Shown: positions 1 to 6,794, counted from the first letter of the stretch. The stretch is 10,635 bases of DNA from Hyphomicrobiales bacterium (GCA_028865375.1 JAGWKJ010000059.1:1-10635), one strand, 5' to 3'. A program made the numbers and translations. The notes: generated by a model from the letters alone, not told the origin.

Positions 1-1
1 G

Positions 2-601
2 GTGGGCGCCGTCGCGGTGGGCGTCGGCGGCGCGGCCGGGGTCGCGCTCGGCCTCGCGGCGGCCGCGCGCGGCGGAGCGCTCGACGTCCTCCTGATGCGG
101 ATCGTCGACTTCGGCATCGCCTTTCCCGCGCTGCTGACCGCGCTGATCGCGTCGGCCGACCTCGGGCCGGGCATCGCCGCACCGATGGCGGCGCTGGCGA
201 TCTACGACGCCGCCGCGATGGCGCGCCTTACGCGCAACCTTGCGCGCGACGCCTATGGGCGCGACTACGTGGCCGCCGCGCGGCTGGCGGGCGCACGCGA
301 GGCCGCGATCGCCTGGCGGCACGCGCTGCCCAACGTCGCGCCCGCGCTGGTCGCGCAGGCGACGCTGCTGCTCGCCGTGGCGACGCTAGCGGAATCCGCG
401 CTGTCCTACCTCGGGCTTGGGGTGCAGCCGCCCGCGCCCTCGTGGGGCCGGATGCTCGCCGACGCGCAGGGCCTGATTTACGTCGCGCCGCGGCTGGCGA
501 TCTATCCCGGCTTGGCGATCGCGGCGCTCGCGCTCGGCTTCAACCTGCTCGGCGACGGCATCGCGCGCCGGCTCGACCCGCGCCGGGGCCTGACGCGATG
601 A
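2..601 (+). CDS. Peptide/nickel-type ABC transporter permease, DppC-like (5' partial)
   Basis: This is the C-terminal part of an inner-membrane permease of the DppC/OppC/NikC type, which forms the import channel with a DppB-like partner expected upstream of the window. The frame is open at the left edge, so the GTG at position 2 is probably not the true start. About 199 residues are visible; the family usually has 270-300. Hydrophobic segments lie near residues 1-21, 36-51, 56-72, 112-135 and 161-185. The cytoplasmic EAA loop that docks the ATPase is at about 88-111 (AAARLAGA, ending HALPN), with its conserved glycine at 97. The SYLGLG...PSWG stretch (135-149) and the NLLGDG...LDPR ending are typical of DppC-like proteins. 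Its TGA overlaps the ATG of the first ATPase, so the genes are co-transcribed and probably translationally coupled. The substrate (peptide, nickel, opine or sugar derivative) cannot be read from this part. Confidence 0.93.
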   Translation: MGAVAVGVGGAAGVALGLAAAARGGALDVLLMRIVDFGIAFPALLTALIASADLGPGIAAPMAALAIYDAAAMARLTRNLARDAYGRDYVAAARLAGAREAAIAWRHALPNVAPALVAQATLLLAVATLAESALSYLGLGVQPPAPSWGRMLADAQGLIYVAPRLAIYPGLAIAALALGFNLLGDGIARRLDPRRGLTR

Positions 602-1557
602 GCGCGCCGCTGCTCGAAGCGCGCGGGCTGGCGATCGAGCACCGGGGCGCGCCGGCGCTGCGCGGAATCGACCTTGCGCTCGATGACGGCGGCGCGCTGG
701 CGATCGTGGGCGAATCGGGCGCCGGCAAGACGAGCCTCGCGCTCGCGATCATGGGCCTGTCGCCGGCGTCGGCGGTCGTTTCGGGATCGCTGCGCCTGCG
801 CGGCCGCGAGCTGGTCGGCCTGCCCGAGCGCGATTGGCTGGCGATCCGCGGCGCGGAGGTCGGCATGGCGTTCCAGGAGCCGCAGGCCGCGCTCGATCCG
901 CTGATGGGACTCGCCGACCAAGCGGGCGAGGCGGCGCGCGTGCATCGCGGCCTGTCGCGCCGGGCGGCGCGCGCGCTGGGCGTCGCGCTGCTGGAGGACT
1001 GCGGCGTACGCGACGCCAAGTCCCGCGCGCGCGACCTGCCGCATCGTTTTTCGGGCGGCGAGAAACAGCGCGCGCTGATCGCGATGGCGCTCGCCGCCGA
1101 ACCCACGCTGCTGGTCGCCGACGAGCCGACCAGCGCGCTCGACGCACGGCTGCGCCTGCGCATCCTCGACCTCGTGGACGAGCAGCGACACCGGCGCGGG
1201 TTGGCGCTGCTGCTGGTCACGCACGATCTCGCCATCGCGGCGCGCCGGGTCGAGCGTGTCGCCGTGCTGCTCGCGGGCCTCGTCGTGGAGGAGGGGCCGG
1301 CCGCCGCCACGCTCGCCGCGCCGGCGCATCCTTACGTCCGCGCGCTCGCCGCCGCGCGGCCCCCGTTGGGCGCGCCGCGCGACGCAAGGCCGCTCGCGCC
1401 GGCGCCGGCGACGCCCCGCGCGTCGGCGCTCGGATGCCCGTTCGCGCCGCGCTGCCCGTTCGCGGAAGCGCGTTGCGCGGCCGCCGTGCCGCCGCTGGTC
1501 GACGTCGGCGAGGGCAGGCGCGCACGCTGCCTCAAGCCGTTCGCTGCCGCGCCATGA
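598..1557 (+). CDS. Dipeptide/oligopeptide ABC transporter ATP-binding protein, DppD-like
   Basis: Cytoplasmic ATPase, one of the two non-identical nucleotide-binding subunits of a Dpp/Opp importer. In the 319-residue protein I see Walker A GESGAGKTS (38-46), Q-loop Gln93 in FQEPQ, ABC signature FSGGEKQ (151-157), Walker B with DEPTSALD (175-182) and the H-loop His209 (VTHD). The C-terminal oligopeptide-transporter extension carries four cysteines (C280, C286, C293, C311) in the pattern CPFAPRC...C...C. This pattern is conserved in DppD/OppD-type subunits and is linked to an iron-sulfur cluster in some of them. The start is the ATG overlapping the permease stop as ATGA; the longer upstream frame would run back through the permease gene. 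The stop overlaps the next ATPase start in the same way. All ATPase motifs are intact, so the subunit should be active. Confidence 0.95.
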   Translation: MSAPLLEARGLAIEHRGAPALRGIDLALDDGGALAIVGESGAGKTSLALAIMGLSPASAVVSGSLRLRGRELVGLPERDWLAIRGAEVGMAFQEPQAALDPLMGLADQAGEAARVHRGLSRRAARALGVALLEDCGVRDAKSRARDLPHRFSGGEKQRALIAMALAAEPTLLVADEPTSALDARLRLRILDLVDEQRHRRGLALLLVTHDLAIAARRVERVAVLLAGLVVEEGPAAATLAAPAHPYVRALAAARPPLGAPRDARPLAPAPATPRASALGCPFAPRCPFAEARCAAAVPPLVDVGEGRRARCLKPFAAAP

Positions 1558-2327
1558 GCGACGCGCTCCTCGACGTCCGCGGCCTGACCAAGGCTTACGC
1601 GATCGGCGGACGCGGCTTCGTCCGGCCGGCCGCGGTTCGGCGCGCGCTCGACCGTGTCGATCTCGTCGTCGCCCGGGGCCGGCACATGGGCGTCGTGGGA
1701 GAGTCGGGCGCCGGCAAATCGACGCTCGCGCGTTGCATCGCGACGCTGGAGCGGCCCGACGAGGGCGCGATCCGCGTCGGGGACGTCGACGCGCTGGCCG
1801 ATCCGGCCGCCGCGCGCGCCTCGCTGTCGATGGTCTTCCAGGACCCGGCGTCCTCGCTCGATCCGCGCTGGCGCGCGCTGGACATCGTGGCCGAACCGCT
1901 CGTCCGCCTCGCGCTCGCGCCCGCCGAGCGCCGCGCCCGCGCGCTGGCCGCGATGGAGGCGGTCGGGCTCGGCGCCGGCGAGGCGGCCAAGCGGCCGCAC
2001 GAATTCTCCGGCGGCCAGCGCCAACGCCTCGCCTTCGCGCGCGCCATCGTCGGCCGCCCCGCGCTGGTGATCGCCGACGAGCCCACGAGCGCGCTCGATC
2101 CCTCGACCGCGGCGCGCCTGCTCGACCTGATGGCGAGGCTGTCGGACGAGGCCGGCGTGACCTTCCTCGTCGTCAGCCACGACCTCCACGCCATCGACCG
2201 CCTGTGCGACGACGTGGCGGTGATGCGCGAGGGGCGCATTGTGGAAGCCGGCACGCGGGCGATGCTCGCCGGCGCGGCGCGCGACGACTATGCGCGCGCG
2301 CTCGTCGCGGCGGCGGGGCGGGGGTGA
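1554..2327 (+). CDS. Dipeptide/oligopeptide ABC transporter ATP-binding protein, DppF-like (short form)
   Basis: Second ATPase subunit of the importer, expected to pair with the upstream DppD-like protein under the permeases. In 257 residues it has Walker A GESGAGKST (49-57), Q-loop Gln96 (FQDP), signature FSGGQRQ (151-157), Walker B DEPTSALD (175-182) and H-loop His209 (VSHD). The start ATG overlaps the preceding stop (ATGA). The protein stops about 50 residues after the H-loop. It lacks the cysteine-bearing C-terminal extension found in the DppD-like partner and in many DppF proteins of about 320 residues. No frameshifted remnant of that extension is evident downstream, where a convergent gene begins after 19 bp, so I read it as a natural short form. 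It is the last gene of the transporter operon in this window. Confidence 0.94.
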   Translation: MSDALLDVRGLTKAYAIGGRGFVRPAAVRRALDRVDLVVARGRHMGVVGESGAGKSTLARCIATLERPDEGAIRVGDVDALADPAAARASLSMVFQDPASSLDPRWRALDIVAEPLVRLALAPAERRARALAAMEAVGLGAGEAAKRPHEFSGGQRQRLAFARAIVGRPALVIADEPTSALDPSTAARLLDLMARLSDEAGVTFLVVSHDLHAIDRLCDDVAVMREGRIVEAGTRAMLAGAARDDYARALVAAAGRG

Positions 2328-2346
2328 GCGGCCGTGGGCCGTGCGG

Positions 2347-3573
2347 TCACGATCGGCTGAGGATCACGATCCGGTTCGTATTGACGCCCCGCGCGTTGTT
2401 CGCCACGCCCCAGCAGTTGGCGGTCTTGGTGAAGCGCTGGTCGTTCACCATCACGCCCAGCAAGCGGAACGGCAGGCCCGCCACCGCGCGCACGACATGC
2501 CGCTCCAGCAGCACCGAGCCGTTGCGGACTTCGCCGACCTCGAACGCGACGTGCCCGCCCGGCCGCACGACGCGCGCGAGATCGACGAACGTGCGCCGCA
2601 CGAACGCTTCCCAATCCTCGGCCTTGCGATGGCGGTCGATGACGATGGCTTCGGTGTCGATGCCGGCGAACCAGCAGCGCAGCCAATTGTCGCCGCGGTA
2701 ATCGACGATGTCGAGGAACGGCGGCGAGGTCACGACGAGCGAAACGGCGGCCGCCCCGATCGCGCGATTGTCGTGGGCGGGCGCGGTGGTGACGCGGTGT
2801 GGCAAGCGGCCGGGCGGCGCGCCGTCCGACAACAGGTTGCGCGACTTCTTCAGGATGATCGCGCGCACGTCGCGGCGCTCCGGAGCCTGGTTTCGCTTGG
2901 CGTTGATCTTGCGTTGCGATTCCAATCCGACCGCCTGGTTGGGCGGCATCGTATAGACGGAGAAAAATCCCGACGAGTGGCCGGTCAAGCGATTGAGCGC
3001 GACCATCCGGATCCAATCGTCAACCGGATCGAGCGCGCCCTTCCACTCGCGGTCGAGCAGCCATCGCTTGAGCGCCACGAGTTCAATCAATGTATCGCGG
3101 TGATAGAAGACTTCGAGCTCGCGATCGGCGTCGCCGACGCGCGCGCGCCAGTCGATTTCGACGAGCCTGCGCGCCACGTCCGTCAAGACCGGCGGGTTCA
3201 AGCGCGAGCGTGCCAGCATCGCGCTCAACGGATTGACGTCGTTGCCCAAGCCGACACGTCCGAGCAACGCGGCCTCCAACGGCGTCGTGCCCCGTCCCAT
3301 GAACGGGTCGTAGACCGCTTCGCCGGGCTCGGTCAGTCGCTCGATGAAAAAGCGCGGCAATTCGGCCTTGAAACAGGCGCGGTAGCTGATCTCGTGGAGA
3401 TTGTGCGATTGGCGCTGTCGGGCGGTCCAGAACTCGTTGATGAAATAGGGGATGCCCTCGTCGGCGAACTCGGCCGTCGCGCGATCGAACGCGGCGAACG
3501 CCGTCAGGTCCGACAGCATATCGCGCGTCGCCGTCCCGGCCGGAAATGCGATGGCGGGTTGCGGAGCGGCCAT
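2347..3573 (-). CDS. Orphan DNA methyltransferase (N-4 cytosine/N-6 adenine type)
   Basis: SAM-dependent DNA base methyltransferase of 408 residues. Motif I, which binds SAM, is DPFMGRGTT at 89-97, followed by G-N-D-V-N-P at 110-115. The catalytic motif IV is TSPPF at 282-286, of the SPPY/SPPF type common in N4-cytosine enzymes. A VRPGG turn (336-340) and a closing strand (NTNRIVILSR) complete the fold. The order motif I, about 165 residues, motif IV leaves room for a target-recognition region in the middle, but its specificity is unknown. No restriction endonuclease gene adjoins it, so it looks like an orphan methylase. The chosen start has no clear Shine-Dalgarno. In-frame alternatives are ATG at 3654 (complement, overlapping the divergent gene's start) and 3519. 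GC is uneven: lines sampled in its middle and N-terminal parts are 52-58% GC, while a line sampled in the adjacent ABC gene is about 88%. An RNA methylase is a less likely alternative. Confidence 0.88.
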   Translation of the reverse strand: MAAPQPAIAFPAGTATRDMLSDLTAFAAFDRATAEFADEGIPYFINEFWTARQRQSHNLHEISYRACFKAELPRFFIERLTEPGEAVYDPFMGRGTTPLEAALLGRVGLGNDVNPLSAMLARSRLNPPVLTDVARRLVEIDWRARVGDADRELEVFYHRDTLIELVALKRWLLDREWKGALDPVDDWIRMVALNRLTGHSSGFFSVYTMPPNQAVGLESQRKINAKRNQAPERRDVRAIILKKSRNLLSDGAPPGRLPHRVTTAPAHDNRAIGAAAVSLVVTSPPFLDIVDYRGDNWLRCWFAGIDTEAIVIDRHRKAEDWEAFVRRTFVDLARVVRPGGHVAFEVGEVRNGSVLLERHVVRAVAGLPFRLLGVMVNDQRFTKTANCWGVANNARGVNTNRIVILSRS

Positions 3574-3652
3574 TCGAACATTAGTGGAACGTCCGGGCGT
3601 CGGCGCCAAGGCCGGCGCATGGTTTTTCCACCGCTCGCATTCAAGGTCGCCC

Positions 3653-4165
3653 ATGCCCTCCACGCCCGAAGATCTCTCCGCGGAACTCGGCCGCCTCGGC
3701 ATCGCCCATGATGTCGTCGAACATCCGCCGCTGCACACGGTCGAGGATTCGCGCCGGTTGCGGGGCCAGCTCGCCGGCGGCCACGCCAAGAATCTGTTCG
3801 TCAAGGACAAGAAAGGCCGCCTGTTCGTGCTCGTGCTGCCCGAGGACGCCATCGTCGACCTCAAGCGCGTTCACGAGGCGATCGGCGCGCAGGGCCGCGT
3901 GTCGTTCGGCACGGCCGATCAATTGCGCGAGATCTGGGGCGTCGAGCCGGGCGCGGTGACTCCGTTTGGCGCCATCAACGACGCGGCCGGCCGCGTCACG
4001 GTGGTGCTCGACGCCGAGTTGATGCGTCACGAGCGGCTGAATTTCCACCCGCTGGTCAACACGAAGACGCTGGGCCTTTCCCGCGAAGGGTTGTTGAAAT
4101 TCCTGCGCGCGACCGGCCACGAGCCGATGATCGCCGCGATGGGCGGCGCGCCCGCGCCAGCGTGA
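3653..4165 (+). CDS. Prolyl-tRNA editing hydrolase, YbaK/ProX family (ProXp-ala-like)
   Basis: Free-standing trans-editing hydrolase of the YbaK/EbsC/ProX (tRNA_edit) family, 170 residues, a single domain. Its likely role is to deacylate tRNA-Pro mischarged with alanine in the cytoplasm. Alphaproteobacterial prolyl-tRNA synthetases are commonly the short form lacking the internal editing domain, and Caulobacter uses ProXp-ala for this purpose. Family hallmarks visible are the Lys46 in HAKNLF, which by position matches the catalytic lysine, the KDKKGRLF strand (51-58), the VEPGAVTPFGAIND segment (97-110) and FHPLVNTKT (131-139). The start ATG is preceded by AAGG at 3643-3646, six bases upstream. 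Longer in-frame starts would run into the divergent methyltransferase gene. It is transcribed alone, divergently from the methylase and 100 bp before the chaperedoxin operon. The exact substrate, alanine or another mischarged amino acid, is inferred. Confidence 0.9.
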   Translation: MPSTPEDLSAELGRLGIAHDVVEHPPLHTVEDSRRLRGQLAGGHAKNLFVKDKKGRLFVLVLPEDAIVDLKRVHEAIGAQGRVSFGTADQLREIWGVEPGAVTPFGAINDAAGRVTVVLDAELMRHERLNFHPLVNTKTLGLSREGLLKFLRATGHEPMIAAMGGAPAPA

Positions 4166-4176
4166 CCGGCCGAAGC

Positions 4177-4201
4177 GGGAGGCGTCCCCGAGGACGTTCC
4201 C
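4177..4201 (+). other. Stem-loop after the ProX-like gene
   Basis: CGTCC (4183-4187) pairs perfectly with GGACG (4192-4196) around a CCGA tetraloop. The stem can extend outward through a G-T pair and an A-T plus three G-C pairs with one bulged G. It lies 12 bases after the ProX-like stop and before the chaperedoxin gene. It could weaken read-through or stabilise the 3' end of the transcript. There is no T-run after it, so it is not a standard intrinsic terminator. Confidence 0.3.
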
Positions 4202-4265
4202 CCGCCCATTGCGCCCGACCGCCCGAAGCGCCATGTAGCGCCTGAAACGACGCGACAGAGCCGAC

Positions 4266-5162
4266 ATGATCGAACCGACCCCCGCCCCAACGGCGCCCGC
4301 CCCCGTCAAGGACGCCACCACCGCCTCGTTCCGCGAGGACGTGATCTCGGAATCGCTGCGCCAGCCGGTGCTGGTCGACTTCTGGGCGCCGTGGTGCGGC
4401 CCCTGCAAGCAGCTGGCCCCCGCGCTCGAACGCGCGGTCGCCGCCGCGCAGGGCAAGGTCAAGCTCGTCAAGATGAACATCGACGAGCATCCGCAAATCC
4501 CGGGCCAGCTCGGCATCCAGAGCATCCCCGCAGTGATCGCGTTCCAAAAGGGCCAGCCGATCGACGGCTTCGTCGGCGCGCTGCCCGAGAGCCAGATCGT
4601 CGGCTTCATCGAGCGCCTCGTCGGCCCGGTCGAGAGCGAAGCCGACGCCATCGCCGCCGAGGCGGACGCCGCCTTCGCCGCCGGCGACCTGCAAGCGGCC
4701 GCCGCATTGCACGCCGAAGCGCTGGAGTTGGAGCCCGGCCATGCCGGCGCCATCGCCGGTCGCGCCAAGGCGCTGGTCGCCGCCGGCGACCTCGACGGTG
4801 CCGCCGCCACGCTCGACGCCGCGCCGCCCGAAGCCGTCAAGGACCCGGGCGTCGCCGCCGCGCGTGCCGCGCTCGACGTCGCCCGCCAGGGCGCGTCGGT
4901 GGGCGACGAGCGCGCGCTCGAAGAGACGCTCGCCCGCGACCCCAAGGATCGCAAGGCCCGCTTCGACCTCGCCTTGGCGCTCAACGCGCGCGGCGAGCGC
5001 GCCGGCGCCGCCGACCACCTGCTGGAGATCGTCCGCACCGACCGCGCGTGGGACGACGACGCGGCGCGCAAGCAATTGCTGCAGTTCTTCGAAGCTTGGG
5101 GGCCCACCGACGAGGCGACCGTCGCCGCGCGGCGCAAGCTCGCCGGGTTGCTCTACCGCTGA
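4266..5162 (+). CDS. cnoX: Chaperedoxin CnoX/YbbN: thioredoxin domain plus TPR repeats
   Basis: Cytoplasmic co-chaperone of 298 residues. After a Pro/Ala-rich N-terminus comes a thioredoxin domain (about 18-120) with the active site WCGPC at 43-47 and the cis-proline in SIPAV (Pro88). A helical, alanine-rich TPR-like region (about 125-295) follows, with repeats such as EADAAFAAGDLQAA and the family's C-terminal block around ARKQLLQFFEAWG. CnoX proteins hold unfolding substrates and pass them to GroEL/ES and DnaK. The E. coli protein lacks a working CXXC, whereas Caulobacter CnoX is redox active; this one keeps both cysteines, so redox activity is predicted. The start ATG has only a weak AGAG at 4257-4260. 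It is the first gene of a three-gene operon, with the Lon-N-domain gene 16 bp downstream. A plain thioredoxin is excluded by length. Confidence 0.93.
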   Translation: MIEPTPAPTAPAPVKDATTASFREDVISESLRQPVLVDFWAPWCGPCKQLAPALERAVAAAQGKVKLVKMNIDEHPQIPGQLGIQSIPAVIAFQKGQPIDGFVGALPESQIVGFIERLVGPVESEADAIAAEADAAFAAGDLQAAAALHAEALELEPGHAGAIAGRAKALVAAGDLDGAAATLDAAPPEAVKDPGVAAARAALDVARQGASVGDERALEETLARDPKDRKARFDLALALNARGERAGAADHLLEIVRTDRAWDDDAARKQLLQFFEAWGPTDEATVAARRKLAGLLYR

Positions 5163-5167
5163 AGCGC

Positions 5168-5174
5168 GAGGAGG
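5168..5174 (+). promoter_or_regulatory. Ribosome binding site fixing the start of the Lon-N-domain gene
   Basis: GAGGAGG lies four bases before the ATG at 5179. It is the strongest Shine-Dalgarno in the window. It sets the start of the downstream gene in a frame that is otherwise open much further upstream. Confidence 0.75.
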
Positions 5175-5178
5175 ACCG

Positions 5179-5841
5179 ATGCCCGCTTCCTACCGCTCGC
5201 CCGCCGACGTCGCCGCCGTCGTGCCGGTGTTCCCGCTCGAAGGCGCGCTCCTGCTGCCGCGCCGCCAATTGCCGCTCAACGTGTTCGAGCCGCGCTATCT
5301 CGCGATGGTCGACGACGCGCTGAAGTCGCACCGGCTGATCGCGGTCGCCCAGCCCGCGCCCGACGCGGCCGAGGGCGCCCCGGCGCCAGCGCTGGTGCGA
5401 GTGGGATGCGTGGGCCGCGTCGGGCAGTTCGCGGAGACCGACGACGGGCGTTATCTCGTGGTGCTGAACGGCATCGCGCGCTGCAAGATCGTGTCGGAAG
5501 TCGCGACGCTGACGCCCTATCGGCTGGTCCGCGTCGATTGCGACGCCTTCGCCGAGGATTTCCGGGAGGAGGCCGGCGCCGACACGGTCGACCGCGGCGC
5601 GCTGCTCGCCGCGCTGCGCGGCTTCGTGGCCAAGCGCGGCCTCGAGATCGACTGGAAGAGCGTCGAGGAGGCCTCCAACGAGGCGCTCGTCAACGGGCTG
5701 GCCATGGTGAGCCCCTTCGGCCCGCGCGAAAAGCAGGCGCTGCTGGAGGCGCCCGACCTCAGGACGCGCGCCGAGGCGCTCGTCGCGATGGCCGAGATCG
5801 AGGCCGACCGCAGGGCGCCGGGCGGCGCGCGGCTGCAATGA
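5179..5841 (+). CDS. Stand-alone Lon N-terminal (substrate-binding) domain protein
   Basis: A 220-residue protein consisting of the LON substrate-binding (N-terminal) domain only. It opens with VVPVFPLEGALLLPRRQLPLN (about 14-34) and the diagnostic NVFEPRYLAMVDDAL (34-48). Next are VGRVGQF, a beta strand with a YLVVLNGIARCKI-like block, and a helical C-terminus ending in DLRTRAEAL. There is no AAA+ ATPase domain and no Ser-Lys protease domain, so it cannot be a protease. Proteins of this kind are widespread in proteobacteria but their biochemical role is poorly defined; substrate or partner recognition is inferred from the domain. It sits between the chaperedoxin gene and a UPF0434-like gene, an arrangement common in alphaproteobacteria, which suggests a link with protein quality control. 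Its stop overlaps the next start as ATGA. Confidence 0.92.
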   Translation: MPASYRSPADVAAVVPVFPLEGALLLPRRQLPLNVFEPRYLAMVDDALKSHRLIAVAQPAPDAAEGAPAPALVRVGCVGRVGQFAETDDGRYLVVLNGIARCKIVSEVATLTPYRLVRVDCDAFAEDFREEAGADTVDRGALLAALRGFVAKRGLEIDWKSVEEASNEALVNGLAMVSPFGPREKQALLEAPDLRTRAEALVAMAEIEADRRAPGGARLQ

Positions 5842-6068
5842 GCGACGACGCGGGCGTCCCCGCGCCCGCCGCCGGGCCGCCATCAAAGGAGGTCGACCCC
5901 CGCCTGCTCGAACTGCTGGTCTGTCCGGTGACGCGCACCACGCTCGAATACGACCGCGCGCGCGGCGAGCTGGTGTCGCGCGCAGCGCGGCTGGCGTTCC
6001 CGATCCGCGACGGCATCCCGATCATGACGCCCGAGGAGGCCCGTCCGCTCGACGCCTCGGACGGCTGA
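5838..6068 (+). CDS. UPF0434/Trm112-like small protein
   Basis: A 76-residue protein of the UPF0434 (YcaR)/Trm112-like family. The core is DPRLLELLVCPVTRTTLEY (20-38) followed by ELVSRAARLAFPIRDGIPIM (44-63), which matches the family well. Zinc-binding Trm112 proteins carry several cysteines, starting CPxC. Here only Cys29 remains and the motif is CPVT, as in many alphaproteobacterial members, so zinc binding is unlikely. In eukaryotes and archaea Trm112 activates SAM-dependent methyltransferases; the bacterial role is not settled. The first 18 residues are Pro/Ala-rich and look variable. The start overlaps the Lon-N-domain stop (ATGA), so the two are translationally coupled. The gene ends nine bases before a convergent isomerase gene. 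Confidence 0.9.
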   Translation: MSDDAGVPAPAAGPPSKEVDPRLLELLVCPVTRTTLEYDRARGELVSRAARLAFPIRDGIPIMTPEEARPLDASDG

Positions 6069-6077
6069 ACGGCGCCC

Positions 6078-6764
6078 TCAGCGCGCCAGCAGGCGGAAAT
6101 AGTCGGCCACGGTGACGAACCGGGCCGGCGCGTCCTCGACGATCCCGGCCTGCGGGCCCAGGGGAGGCAGGAAATAATTGTCGTTGGCGTCGTCGTTGGC
6201 GAGCGAGATCTCGACCGCCAGCGCGTCGCCGCCCTCGGCCCGGAAGCCGTGCGCCACGTACGGCTCCAGCACGAGGCTCTCGCCGGGATCGAGGACGACG
6301 CGGCCGCGCGGCGCGACCTCGATCTCGCGCTCGTCCTTGAACAGGCGCACGGGCTCGCCGGTCGGCTCGCCGGCGCGGTCCACCCCGACGATTTCGACCA
6401 CGAAGCGTCCGCCGCCGCGGTTGATCACGTCCTCGGTCTTCACCCGGTGATAATGGTGCGGCGTCGTCTGCCGATCGCGCGCGAACAGCGCCTTCTCGCC
6501 ATAGAGACGGCCGCGGCCGGACGATAGCTTGGCGTGGTCCCCCATGCGGGTCGTGAATATGACGAGGCCGGCGCGCTCGAACTCGCCGGGCGCGAATTCG
6601 GCGACGTTCCAGCCCAGCCCGCCGTCGCGGATGCGCGTCGCGCCCGGCCCGGCCGCGGCGAATTGCGCCGGCGTCCAGTCGGCGAACCCCGGCAGCGCGA
6701 CGCCGTGGCGCGCGCAGGCCGCGCGCATGGCTTCGATGTGGCGGTCGACGTGGGATCGGAGCAT
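6078..6764 (-). CDS. D-lyxose ketol-isomerase family protein
   Basis: Cupin-type sugar isomerase of 228 residues, the usual length for the D-lyxose isomerase family described from E. coli O157. Such enzymes interconvert D-lyxose and D-xylulose, and often D-mannose and D-fructose, using Mn2+. Signature parts are YGEKALFARDRQTTPHHYH (88-106), KTEDVINRGGG (109-119), LDPGESLVLEPYVAHGF (158-174) and the C-terminal DNYFLPP. The likely metal ligands are His104, His106, Glu111 and His172, assigned by motif position. The start ATG has AGAAGG at 6769-6774 four bases upstream, so no longer form is needed. It is the last gene of a unit with the LacI-type regulator, 30 bases after that gene's stop, which suggests sugar-dependent control. 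The natural substrate could differ from lyxose. Confidence 0.9.
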   Translation of the reverse strand: MLRSHVDRHIEAMRAACARHGVALPGFADWTPAQFAAAGPGATRIRDGGLGWNVAEFAPGEFERAGLVIFTTRMGDHAKLSSGRGRLYGEKALFARDRQTTPHHYHRVKTEDVINRGGGRFVVEIVGVDRAGEPTGEPVRLFKDEREIEVAPRGRVVLDPGESLVLEPYVAHGFRAEGGDALAVEISLANDDANDNYFLPPLGPQAGIVEDAPARFVTVADYFRLLAR

Positions 6765-6794
6765 GGCGCCTTCTGTCTTTCCCCGGCCGCGCCG

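Noticed and set aside
502..1329. Long open frames antisense to the ABC ATPase genes (also 1332-2189 complement)
   Set aside because: They are by-products of very high GC with few stops. Their translations are Arg/Ala/Gln-rich without domain motifs, while the opposite strand encodes complete ABC ATPases.
834..2327. Single 497-codon frame that would fuse both ATPase regions
   Set aside because: Only its last part, from ATG 1554, carries ABC motifs. The first part is the shifted frame of the DppD-like gene and is Arg/Ala-rich junk.
2330..2340. GGCC-GTG-GGCC hairpin between the convergent ABC and methylase genes
   Set aside because: Only four base pairs with a three-base loop and no T-run. Not enough for a terminator.
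3578..3609. TTGGCG ... TAATGT promoter for the methylase (complement)
   Set aside because: The spacing is 20 bases, too long for a typical sigma-70 promoter. Kept only as a remark that the start could be leaderless.
2239..3711. 490-codon + strand frame across the methyltransferase gene
   Set aside because: Antisense to a recognisable methyltransferase. No coherent domain, and low-complexity composition.
4209..4237. TTGCGC-17-CATGTA promoter before cnoX
   Set aside because: The -10 matches the consensus poorly, so no promoter is claimed.
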